Assembly (NCBI GenBank): GCA_027031505.1
Contig: JALVQH010000045.1
Span: forward strand, 1-6,951
DNA length: 6,951 nt
Direction of reading: 5' to 3'
Source: Campylobacteraceae bacterium
Lineage (GTDB): Bacteria; Campylobacterota; Campylobacteria; Campylobacterales; Sulfurovaceae
Positions 1-4,992 of the stretch are shown in pieces. A model generated the notes under the pieces. That model worked only from the letters and a program-made list of their open reading frames with translations. It was not told the origin of the DNA and searched no databases. Each line of letters begins with the position of its first letter. Positions within the stretch are counted from its first letter, which is position 1. Both the position numbers and the translations under genes were made by a program.

Positions 1-340
1 CATCAGGAGTGTCGCCGGTTCCCGTGTCCGGATTGGTGCCTCCGTCGCCATTGTTGTCATGGGGAGTGTCTCCGGTGTCCGTGTTTGGATTGTTGTTATC
101 TCCGCCGGCAGTACTGCCGCTGTCTCCGTCGGGGTCATCGGGAGTGGGATCAGATGTTCCCCCCTGCTGTGTGGCATCAGGCTTGATATGGCTCTTTATC
201 GTATCGACTATGGAATGGATAGGAACATCAGCTTTGATCGAAAAGTCAAAAACTTTATCAAAACTGCATCCGGTCAATACTGTTCCCAATGCTCCAGCTG
301 ATAAAACCGAAATTGCTGTTTTTTTCAGGGGTAATTTCAT
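1..340 (-). CDS. Putative lipoprotein with Asp/Gly/Asn/Thr-rich repeats, C-terminus cut by window edge
   Basis: The reading frame runs from ATG at 340 to the left edge without a stop (113 codons). The first 25 residues form a bacterial lipoprotein signal: basic start (MKLPLKK), a hydrophobic Ala/Leu/Val stretch and the lipobox L22-T-G-C25. Cys25 would be lipidated and the protein carried to the outer envelope. Residues about 26-55 look like a small folded part. From about residue 56 the chain is low-complexity, rich in Asp, Gly, Asn, Thr and Pro. It contains a 19-residue near-repeat with core NPxTxTGDTP, plus DNNGDG and DPDGD stretches that resemble calcium-binding loops. A good AAGGAG (348-353) lies 7 bases upstream; the ATG at 345 is followed at once by a stop, so 340 is the start. 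The gene lies behind a cyclic-di-GMP riboswitch on the same strand, which suggests a surface or attachment role. That role is inference; no domain is recognised and the functional part may lie outside the window. Confidence 0.85.
   Translation of the reverse strand, partial: MKLPLKKTAISVLSAGALGTVLTGCSFDKVFDFSIKADVPIHSIVDTIKSHIKPDATQQGGTSDPTPDDPDGDSGSTAGGDNNNPNTDTGDTPHDNNGDGGTNPDTGTGDTPD
11..110 (-). repeat. Imperfect tandem repeat of 57 bases inside the lipoprotein gene
   Basis: The segments starting at 11 and 68 match at 22 of their first 28 bases, giving a 57-base (19-codon) period. They encode the NPxTxTGDTP repeats of the acidic region. Several differences change amino acids, so these are diverged repeats rather than a recent duplication. 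More copies may lie beyond the left edge. Confidence 0.6.
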
Positions 341-374
341 CGCATTTCTCCTTACTTTAGCTTAAACGAATGCG
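341..374 (-). promoter_or_regulatory. Ribosome binding site of the lipoprotein gene, possibly held in a hairpin loop
   Basis: AAGGAG on the minus strand at 348-353 is a strong Shine-Dalgarno site, 7 bases before the ATG. CGCAUU (374-369) can pair with AAUGCG (346-341), giving a 6-bp stem that ends at the start codon and puts the ribosome site in a 22-base loop. The pairing is visible. A regulatory effect is only a possibility, because a loop this large may leave the site accessible. Confidence 0.4.
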
Positions 375-475
375 AACAGAAACATGCGTATCAAAAATGC
401 ATGCACAGTAACTATAACAAACAAAATGACCAGAACAATTTGCGCAGAGTAAGCAGTGAAGAAAAGTTAAGACTA

Positions 476-510
476 CTGCATTGTCAAAAGCAAACAGTGC
501 TGCAATACAG
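476..510 (-). promoter_or_regulatory. Candidate expression-platform hairpin of the riboswitch
   Basis: CUGUAUUG (510-503) can pair with CAAUGCAG (483-476), 8 pairs including one G-U. A 4-bp inner stem AGCA/UGCU (501-498 with 492-489) may stack inside. The 5' arm starts two bases after the conserved GCC that closes the aptamer, so it overlaps the expected 3' strand of the aptamer's basal helix. That mutually exclusive arrangement is usual for GEMM switches. The sequence downstream (475-461) is only moderately U-rich and has no clean U-run, so whether this is a terminator is uncertain. Confidence 0.4.
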
Positions 511-590
511 AGGCAACCCGGCTATCTTTTACGACAAAGACCCGTGGCTTTCCGTCCCCGCCTCACGACGAGTTTGGCCATATATACTAT
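507..590 (-). ncRNA. Class I cyclic-di-GMP riboswitch aptamer (GEMM-I)
   Basis: Read on the minus strand, the layout matches the Vibrio cholerae Vc2 aptamer block by block. GGCC-AAA (579-573) is followed by a 6-bp stem CUCGUC/GGCGGG (572-567 with 562-557) capped by a GNRA tetraloop GUGA (566-563), as Vc2 has GAAA. Then come GACGGAAAGCC (556-546), ACGGGUCU, a 5-bp stem UCUUU/AAAGA (540-536 with 529-525), and UAGCCGGGUUGCC (524-512). Residues equivalent to Vc2 G20 (578), A47 (551) and C92 (513), which contact the ligand, are kept. The Vc2 pair G21-C46 appears here as C577-G552, a compensatory swap that supports real RNA structure. G at position 20 favours c-di-GMP over 3',3'-cGAMP. The basal P1 helix is the weak point, since only scattered pairs are visible (for example G587-C512 and A588-U511). 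The aptamer lies in the leader of the lipoprotein gene on the same strand. Confidence 0.9.
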
Positions 591-601
591 AAAACGTTAT
601 A

Positions 602-607
602 ATTGTA
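602..607 (-). promoter_or_regulatory. Candidate -10 element for the riboswitch/lipoprotein transcript
   Basis: The minus strand reads TACAAT here, preceded by TGTGA. Transcription would start near 595, just before the aptamer, leaving a leader of about 255 bases before the lipoprotein ATG. No convincing -35 hexamer is seen (GTTTCT at 625-630 is poor). Read-through from amrS is an alternative source of transcript. Confidence 0.3.
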
Positions 608-630
608 TCACAGGCTTTCTTTAGAGAAAC

Positions 631-1635
631 TTAATCATTCTGTTTCCATACCCCATCCATTGTCCGCCCGCACTCCGGACACTTTCCGTCAATCAGCCGA
701 TTCTCCACTTTGTAAAAGCCGTTCCGGGTCATGACACGGGCATGGCAGTCTGGGCAGAACGTGTCACCGTCTTCCGGAACGTTGCCCATGTAGATGTAGT
801 GCAGACCCGCCCCTCTGCCGATCGTTTCGGCGCGACGGAGCGTTTCGATCGGGGTTGCGTCGCGGTTTCGCACCTTGTAGTCGGGGTGAAAAGCGCTGAT
901 GTGCCAGGGGGTGAAGGGATCGAGCTCCCCGGCAATGAATCGGGCGATCTGCCCCAGCTCTTCGTCGCTGTCGTTGTCCCCCGGGACGATCAGGGTGGTC
1001 ACCTCGACCCAGATGTCCGCCCCCTTGAGTCGTTTGAGCGTATCAAGCACCCCTTCGAGGGATCCCTTGAGGGTTTTTTTGTAGTAGGCCGGATCGAAGC
1101 CTTTGAGATCGATATTGAACCCGTCGATGAGCCCTTTCATATCAGCCAGCACTTCCGGGCTCTCCATCCCGTTGCTGACAAAGACGTTTTTCAGCCCGGC
1201 CGCATGAGCCAGCCTCGCCACATCCCGGGCAAAGGGATAAAAGATCGTCGGTTCGTTATAGGTGTAGGCGATCGAACTGCATCTTTCCCGCACGGCAGCT
1301 TCGACGATCTGCTCCGGTGTCACTTCCTGCGACGTTTCGACAGCCTTGCTCTGGGAGATACGCCAGTTCTGACAAAAGGGACACCGGAAATTGCACCCCA
1401 CCGTCCCAAGTGAGAGCGCCGTAGTGCCTGGGAGAAAATGGTAAAGCGGCTTCTTCTCGATCGGATCGATATTCAGAGCTGCCACTTTGCCATACACAAG
1501 ATTACGCAGACGCCCTCTTTCATTGGCATTAACACCGCAGACACCAGTCTGACCGTCGGAGAGTTTGCAGTAGTGACGGCACAGAGTACAGACGATCCGA
1601 TCGCCATCCGTGCGATAGAATTCGGAAAAATTCAT
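631..1635 (-). CDS. amrS: AmmeMemoRadiSam system radical SAM enzyme AmrS
   Basis: This 334-residue protein belongs to the radical SAM superfamily, close to the pyruvate-formate-lyase-activase-like group (COG1180). The cluster motif CxxxCxxC is C81-NFR-C85-PF-C88, followed by QNW, and would bind a 4Fe-4S cluster that cleaves S-adenosylmethionine. The N-terminus carries four more cysteines (C16, C19, C23, C33) typical of AmrS. The C-terminus has two CxxC pairs (C294/C297 and C319/C322) that look like a zinc ribbon. YTYNEPTIF (124-132) and NIDLKGF (174-180) are family-typical. The length is normal. AAAGGAG (1641-1647), 5 bases before the ATG, supports the start. It lies 123 bases downstream of amrA on the same strand, so the two are probably co-transcribed through a repeat array. 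The family usually occurs with AmrA and AmrB (Memo); to my knowledge the reaction is not established. Family assignment is firm, substrate unknown. Confidence 0.93.
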   Translation of the reverse strand: MNFSEFYRTDGDRIVCTLCRHYCKLSDGQTGVCGVNANERGRLRNLVYGKVAALNIDPIEKKPLYHFLPGTTALSLGTVGCNFRCPFCQNWRISQSKAVETSQEVTPEQIVEAAVRERCSSIAYTYNEPTIFYPFARDVARLAHAAGLKNVFVSNGMESPEVLADMKGLIDGFNIDLKGFDPAYYKKTLKGSLEGVLDTLKRLKGADIWVEVTTLIVPGDNDSDEELGQIARFIAGELDPFTPWHISAFHPDYKVRNRDATPIETLRRAETIGRGAGLHYIYMGNVPEDGDTFCPDCHARVMTRNGFYKVENRLIDGKCPECGRTMDGVWKQND

Positions 1636-1654
1636 ATACGCTCCTTTGTCGCGT

Positions 1655-1752
1655 GTGTATTGGTGTATTGGTTATTGGTATATTGGTAAATGAATGCTTA
1701 TTTGACTATACCAATCAACCCAATCAACCAATACACCAATATACCAATACAC
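1655..1752. repeat. Inverted array of ATTGGT-like repeats between amrA and amrS
   Basis: The left arm (about 1655-1688) is a run of four TATTGGT-type units spaced 7-8 bases apart. The right arm (about 1707-1752) is the same motif in reverse orientation (ACCAATA/ACCAATC, spaced 7-9). The outer 10-11 bases of the two arms are exactly complementary, so a transcript could fold into a long A/U-rich imperfect hairpin with a loop of about 18 bases. It fills almost the whole gap between the amrA stop and the amrS ribosome site. There is no coding potential and no transposase. It could affect amrS translation or mRNA processing, or be neutral repeat DNA. Confidence 0.75.
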
Positions 1753-1758
1753 AGTGTG

Positions 1759-2304
1759 CTACCGCACACTCTCCGCCTGATACCGGAAGATCTCCGGGTG
1801 AGCCTCGAGGCAGTTCCCCGGCAAGCCGGCTTTTTGACAGAGGGTGGTGAAAAAAGCATCGAACTGCGGCAATTGTTCCCAGACGGACGGCAGGTAGGTC
1901 GCCTGACGGCCGCCGAGTTTCAGGATCACGCCGTCGATGCCGGGGCGGATCAGGCGGCGCAGCTCTTCCGTATCCCGATACGTCACCGGTTCGGGCGGCG
2001 TCAAGAGGGACACTTCAACTTCGATCGCATCAAGCTCCTCGGAGCGCACCGGAGAAAAACGGGGATCACCAAATGCAGCCGATCGGGCATTGGCGATCAG
2101 ATCGTCGATCAGTGGCTGATGAGCGACGATCGAGCCGATACAGCCCCGCAACTGACGGTCTTCGTTGAGGGTCACAAACACCGCCCCCTTCTCCGCCAGC
2201 CACGGATATTCCCGCACCAGCGCCTCCCGGTCAATCCGCCGCTCACCGCTCAACGCTTCTGCGATCACATCCCGGGCGATTTGTACCAATATATGTTTGT
2301 CCAT
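1759..2304 (-). CDS. amrA: AmmeMemoRadiSam system protein A (AMMECR1 domain)
   Basis: This 181-residue single-domain protein has the full set of AMMECR1 motifs: LRGCIG (52-57), FGDPRFSPV (78-86), EVEVSLL (95-101), PGIDGVIL (121-128) and ATYLPSVWEQLP (135-146). LRGCIG is the family's most conserved patch and contains the invariant Cys55. The length is normal for a stand-alone AMMECR1 protein; in many genomes it is instead fused to Memo. AAGGAG (2311-2316) sits 6 bases upstream of the ATG, so the start is well supported. The next minus-strand gene downstream is amrS, which supports a shared pathway. AmrB (Memo) is not adjacent on either side. The protein is probably cytoplasmic, as no signal peptide or membrane helix is seen. 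To my knowledge the biochemical role of the family is not settled. An extended -10 promoter about 160 bases upstream and a long palindrome in the leader could control it. Confidence 0.93.
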   Translation of the reverse strand: MDKHILVQIARDVIAEALSGERRIDREALVREYPWLAEKGAVFVTLNEDRQLRGCIGSIVAHQPLIDDLIANARSAAFGDPRFSPVRSEELDAIEVEVSLLTPPEPVTYRDTEELRRLIRPGIDGVILKLGGRQATYLPSVWEQLPQFDAFFTTLCQKAGLPGNCLEAHPEIFRYQAESVR

Positions 2305-2354
2305 CTCTGGCTCCTTGTGAGTTGGCGCATAAAGCCTTTTGACAATGTCACGGA

Positions 2355-2439
2355 GGTTTCACTTGATGGCGACAAAGGAGCGCCCAACCCCTGCAAGGGG
2401 CGCTTGCGTTCGCGACTGCCAGAGCTATCGAGTGAAACC
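2355..2439 (-). other. Long nested palindrome in the probable amrA leader
   Basis: On the minus strand GGTTTCACTCGAT (2439-2427) pairs with ATCAAGTGAAACC (2367-2355), 13 pairs with a single G-U. Inside it, GGC (2420-2418) pairs with GCC (2370-2368), and AGCGCCC (2404-2398) pairs with GGGCGCT (2385-2379). An alternative inner pairing CCCC/GGGG competes with the last stem. The whole could fold as one rod of about 85 bases. It lies between the probable promoter (2468-2476) and the amrA ribosome site, so it would be transcribed. No known riboswitch class is recognised. It may be a regulatory RNA or a REP/MITE-like palindromic repeat. Confidence 0.6.
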
Positions 2440-2467
2440 GGAGTTTGCTCAGAGAACTCTCTATCAA

Positions 2468-2476
2468 AGTATAGCA
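2468..2476 (-). promoter_or_regulatory. Probable extended -10 promoter for amrA-amrS
   Basis: The minus strand reads TGCTATACT, an extended -10 (TGn plus TATACT, one mismatch to TATAAT). Transcription would start near 2461 and give a leader of about 157 bases containing the 2355-2439 palindrome. A clear -35 box is not visible, which is common for extended -10 promoters and for Campylobacterota housekeeping promoters. Confidence 0.5.
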
Positions 2477-2512
2477 CTTTTGATGGAGGGATGTGGCGAC
2501 GTAGGTTGCAGA

Positions 2513-2540
2513 GAATGAGGAATCAGGAGTGAGGAATGAT
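2513..2540. repeat. Four degenerate 7-base units (GAATGAG type)
   Basis: GAATGAG, GAATCAG, GAGTGAG and GAATGAT follow one another without gaps. This is one of three short period-7 tracts in the window's non-coding DNA. No function can be read from it. Confidence 0.6.
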
Positions 2541-2545
2541 GGTAT

Positions 2546-2562
2546 GCTTTTCTTCGAAAAGC
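2546..2562. repeat. Perfect 7-bp hairpin
   Basis: GCTTTTC (2546-2552) and GAAAAGC (2556-2562) are exactly complementary around a 3-base loop. Neither strand has a T-run right after the stem, so a standard rho-independent terminator is not supported. It lies downstream of the aldolase gene and upstream of the amrA promoter and could protect a transcript end. Confidence 0.5.
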
Positions 2563-2573
2563 TTGTATCGAAT

Positions 2574-2599
2574 CGGCGGGGTATGGGGTGGAGCCGCCG
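2574..2599. repeat. GC-rich hairpin CGGCGG/CCGCCG
   Basis: CGGCGG (2574-2579) pairs with CCGCCG (2594-2599) around a 14-base G-rich loop. It is the second of three hairpins in a row in this intergenic stretch. No U-run follows on either strand. Confidence 0.4.
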
Positions 2600-2614
2600 G
2601 CTACGATTTCACTT

Positions 2615-2632
2615 ACGCGACTGAAGTCGCGT
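2615..2632. repeat. Perfect 8-bp palindrome ACGCGACT/AGTCGCGT
   Basis: ACGCGACT (2615-2622) and AGTCGCGT (2625-2632) are exact inverted copies around GA; as RNA this is a 7-bp stem with a TGAA or TTCA loop. It directly abuts the period-7 tract at 2633-2679. It looks like a dispersed palindromic repeat, and a role in ending the aldolase transcript is possible but lacks a U-tract. Confidence 0.5.
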
Positions 2633-2679
2633 CACCAATCACCAATCACGAATCACGAATTACGAATCACGAATTACGA
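2633..2679. repeat. Period-7 degenerate repeat tract (ACSAATY units)
   Basis: At least six consecutive 7-base units of the type ACCAATC/ACGAATC/ACGAATT run up to the stop codon of the aldolase gene (2682). The ACCAATC version is the same motif as in the right arm of the 1655-1752 array. There is no spacer/repeat structure of a CRISPR and no open coding frame on its own. Confidence 0.7.
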
Positions 2680-2681
2680 TT

Positions 2682-3656
2682 TTATTGCTGCACATCCATC
2701 AGCGAATCATAAAAATTGACATAATTGGTGTCGTTGTTTTCGCGGGCTTTCATCGCACTCCGGGGGTGTTCATTGAGCTGGCCGGTGATCATGTAGGGGA
2801 TGCTGTAGCCCCAGTCGAGCTCTTTTTCAAGCGGCACGATCTCTTTTTCGATAAATTTCAACAGGGGAAGGAGCTTGTATTTTGGGTTTTTGAGGAAACC
2901 TACGAGGAGCTCCATCGGGCAGTTGCCCGCGCCGCGGCCGAGGCCGGAGATGGTCGCATCGAGGTAGCTGGTGCCGTACATCATCGCTTCAATGGTGTTG
3001 GCGTAGGCCAGCTGGAGGTTGTTGTGGGCGTGTATACCCACTTTTTTGCCGGCTGTTTCGGCAAAAGAGAGGTATTTTTCGGTCAGACGCTGGATCTGCT
3101 CAGGATAAAACGATCCGAAACTATCGGCGATATAGATCACATCGACCGGTGTCTTGCTGAGCGTATCCAATACTTGATCCAGCTCCCCTTCAAACGATTT
3201 GGAGATTGCCATGATGTTGACGGTGGTCTCGTATCCCTTGGCGTGGGCATCCTCGATCAGCTCGATCGCTTCGGGAATTTGATGGATATAGGTAGCGATC
3301 CGGATCATATCGACGACCGATTCGCTCCCGGGGAGGAGCTCATCCTTGACCGTGCGGCCGATATCGGACATGACGGCGATTTTGGTGTCGGTGTCGTTGT
3401 CTCCGACGATCCTCCGGATATCCTCCTCGCGTGAGAAGTTCCAGGCACCATACTCCTCGGTACTCATCAGGGTCGGAGAGTTGTTTTTGCCAATCTCCAT
3501 ATAGTCAATACCTGCAGCAACACACGCTTCATACACCCCCCGGACAAACTCATCGGTGAAGTGGAAGTTGTTGACCAGCCCCCCATCCCGAATCGTGCAA
3601 TCCAGCACCCGCAGATCTTCCCGCACACTCAGCATCGAGCCTTTGATTTCCAACAT
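2682..3656 (-). CDS. DRE-TIM metallolyase / HMGL-like aldolase-family protein
   Basis: This protein of 324 residues (from the preferred ATG) has the HMGL-like TIM barrel. DCTIRDGG (19-26) is the DRE-TIM signature, with catalytic Arg and metal-binding Asp. HAHNN (209-213) supplies two metal-ligand histidines. GLGRGAGN (238-245) is the conserved glycine-rich motif of this group. It resembles 4-hydroxy-2-oxovalerate aldolase-like 'aldolase catalytic domain' proteins. It lacks a LeuA-type regulatory domain and has no acetaldehyde dehydrogenase partner beside it, so the substrate is unknown. Start choice: the frame stays open to a TTG at 3695, whose purine-rich run is too close. ATG at 3656 has AAGGG (3664-3668) at 7 bases and is preferred. 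It is a single-gene unit, divergent from the uracil-DNA glycosylase, with repeat-rich DNA downstream. Family assignment is good; the specific function is open. Confidence 0.9.
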   Translation of the reverse strand: MLEIKGSMLSVREDLRVLDCTIRDGGLVNNFHFTDEFVRGVYEACVAAGIDYMEIGKNNSPTLMSTEEYGAWNFSREEDIRRIVGDNDTDTKIAVMSDIGRTVKDELLPGSESVVDMIRIATYIHQIPEAIELIEDAHAKGYETTVNIMAISKSFEGELDQVLDTLSKTPVDVIYIADSFGSFYPEQIQRLTEKYLSFAETAGKKVGIHAHNNLQLAYANTIEAMMYGTSYLDATISGLGRGAGNCPMELLVGFLKNPKYKLLPLLKFIEKEIVPLEKELDWGYSIPYMITGQLNEHPRSAMKARENNDTNYVNFYDSLMDVQQ

Positions 3657-3784
3657 AGTCGTACCCTTGTAAATGAATGGAAGTATCTTATCCAACCTTC
3701 CTTAAATCCGCTCTCCAACAATCGCTTTTTGTCCCGTCAAACATTCCAAATAAACCTATAGTAACATTATGAAAAAAAATTAGG

Positions 3785-3790
3785 TATAAT
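3785..3790 (+). promoter_or_regulatory. TATAAT -10 element for a probable leaderless mRNA
   Basis: A perfect TATAAT ends only 6 bases before the ATG of the uracil-DNA glycosylase gene. Transcription normally starts about 6-7 bases after the -10 box, which falls on the ATG itself. Upstream is A-rich DNA (3771-3780) and no -35 hexamer is clear. There is no Shine-Dalgarno at a usable distance (TTAGG is 12 bases away). Confidence 0.6.
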
Positions 3791-3796
3791 CCATCC

Positions 3797-4486
3797 ATGA
3801 AAAATCTCCACAACGCCCTCCAGCTCAAACAGCTCTACCTGCTCAAACAGATGGGCTACGCCTACACCGATCTTGCCCCCTCCGAACTCGAAATGGAGGC
3901 GGCCGATCTGCCCGATTCGCTTGAAGCGCTTGGGCAGATCGTGACGGGATGTCATCTCTGCGAACTGAGCAAACACCGCCACAAAACCGTCTTCGGCGAA
4001 GGAAATCCACGGGCAGATGTGATGTTTGTCGGTGAAGGACCCGGTGCCACTGAAGACAGTACCGGACGCCCCTTTGTCGGGCGGGCGGGGGAACTGCTGA
4101 CGAAGATGATCGAAAACGTCCTCCTCATCCCCCGATCGGAAGTCTACATCGCCAACATCGTCAAATGCCGTCCGCCGGGCAACCGTGTCCCCACTGAATC
4201 CGAAGCCTTCACCTGCCGCCCGTATCTCCTCAAACAGATCGAGATGATCCAGCCCCGCATCATCGTCACCCTCGGCGCTACCGCCTACCGCTACCTCACC
4301 AACGATACCAGCCCCATCAGCCGCGTTCGGGGCAATACCATCCAGGCCAGAAACTACACCCTCATCCCTACGTTTCACCCCAGCTACCTGTTGCGCAATC
4401 CCAGTGCCAGGAAGATGGCTTTTGGGGATCTGAAAACTATCAAAGAGTTGATGGACAGTCATCCAAACCGTAATCGAGGTTCCTGA
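3797..4486 (+). CDS. Family 4 uracil-DNA glycosylase (4Fe-4S)
   Basis: This 229-residue enzyme removes uracil from DNA, the first step of base excision repair. The family-4 active-site motif is GEGPGATED (79-87; family form GExPGxxED), followed by [12 protein letters not shown]. The second motif, HPSYLLRNP (194-202), carries the DNA-contacting His. Four cysteines at 52, 55 (CxxC), 124 and 140 have the spacing that holds the iron-sulphur cluster. The N-terminal 45 residues form a helical extension; the length is normal. It is the only plus-strand gene here and runs toward the hemL operon, whose last stop is 5 bases past its own. No ribosome site precedes the ATG, and the -10 box 6 bases upstream suggests leaderless translation. 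A later in-frame ATG (codon 19) has no better ribosome site and would remove conserved-looking sequence. Confidence 0.95.
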   Translation: MKNLHNALQLKQLYLLKQMGYAYTDLAPSELEMEAADLPDSLEALGQIVTGCHLCELSKHRHKTVFGEGNPRADVMFVGEGPGATEDSTGRPFVGRAGELLTKMIENVLLIPRSEVYIANIVKCRPPGNRVPTESEAFTCRPYLLKQIEMIQPRIIVTLGATAYRYLTNDTSPISRVRGNTIQARNYTLIPTFHPSYLLRNPSARKMAFGDLKTIKELMDSHPNRNRGS

Positions 4487-4491
4487 ACGCT

Positions 4492-4992
4492 CTACGGAAA
4501 CGTCGATGACAAATCAGACCGGATACTCCATGGAGGGATGGTAATCTCCTCGAAATGCAGCACTCTGCCGGTTTTGCGTATTTTCCAGTACATCGAAGGG
4601 GTACGATTCTGATCAAAAACCAGTCGACCCGATATCTGGTAAAGTGTTGCATTGGCCTCGTCGGTACGGTTCCAGTCTCCCCACATGCTGGCTCGGGCAG
4701 TGTTGAGTTTGGTTTGCTCAACAAATCGCGCAAGGCGGTCAACACTGATACGACGATGCAATTGCGGATCAAGCTGCTCCTGTGCAAAAAAATAATCTCC
4801 GTTTTTCAAAGCTGCCATAACCTGCTCAATGTAGCGATGAATGGGAGCAATCTCCCTGGCTCGCTGAGAGCGAATGTAAAGATTCCACCCGTACTTGATG
4901 CCGTAGAGAAGTACGCCGAAAAAAAACAGACGAAGCACCACACGGCCAATCTGGATCGAGAGCGATCTGGGCTCCGGGATTCTTCGTCTCAT
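4492..4992 (-). CDS. Single-pass membrane-anchored protein of unknown function
   Basis: This 166-residue protein has a basic N-terminus (MRRR) and one hydrophobic helix at about 17-36. The remaining C-terminal part, about 125 residues, is soluble and probably faces the periplasm. It begins with a helical segment (IHRYIEQVMAALKNGDYFFA, 51-70) and ends in alternating beta-like strands. This pattern resembles small NTF2-like domains found on membrane anchors, but I cannot name a family. It is the last gene of the hemL operon: its ATG overlaps the stop of the previous gene by 4 bases (ATGA), and AAGGAG lies 5 bases upstream. It converges with the glycosylase gene, leaving no room for a dedicated terminator between them. 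Confidence 0.85.
   Translation of the reverse strand: MRRRIPEPRSLSIQIGRVVLRLFFFGVLLYGIKYGWNLYIRSQRAREIAPIHRYIEQVMAALKNGDYFFAQEQLDPQLHRRISVDRLARFVEQTKLNTARASMWGDWNRTDEANATLYQISGRLVFDQNRTPSMYWKIRKTGRVLHFEEITIPPWSIRSDLSSTFP

Noticed and set aside
401..592. Plus-strand open frame of 63 codons in the leader region
   Set aside because: It has no ribosome site, its composition is not protein-like, and its right half is antisense to the riboswitch aptamer, whose RNA constraints explain the sequence.
614..630. Possible terminator for amrS (TTTCT/AGAAA hairpin)
   Set aside because: The stem is only 5 A/T-rich pairs with no U-run, and a promoter-like sequence follows directly.
742..1413. Long plus-strand open frame of 223 codons
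   Set aside because: It is fully antisense to amrS, which has all family motifs; a long antisense frame is expected in G+C-rich coding DNA.
1690..2532. Plus-strand open frame of 280 codons across amrA and the intergenic palindrome
   Set aside because: It is antisense to the motif-complete amrA and runs through repeat DNA, with no ribosome site or recognisable domain.
2546..2562. Rho-independent terminator of the aldolase gene
   Set aside because: The stem is perfect, but neither strand has a U-tract after it, so it is listed only as a hairpin.
2633..2679. Possible CRISPR array
   Set aside because: Units are only 7 bases, contiguous and degenerate, with no unique spacers and no cas genes.
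2685..3434. Plus-strand open frame of 249 codons
   Set aside because: It is antisense to the aldolase-family gene, whose signature motifs fix the true frame.
3657..3695. TTG start at 3695 giving a 13-residue longer aldolase
   Set aside because: The purine run lies too close to the TTG, the added residues lie outside the family motifs, and ATG at 3656 has AAGGG at 7 bases.
3767..4462. Minus-strand open frame of 231 codons
   Set aside because: It is antisense to the uracil-DNA glycosylase, which has complete active-site and iron-sulphur motifs.
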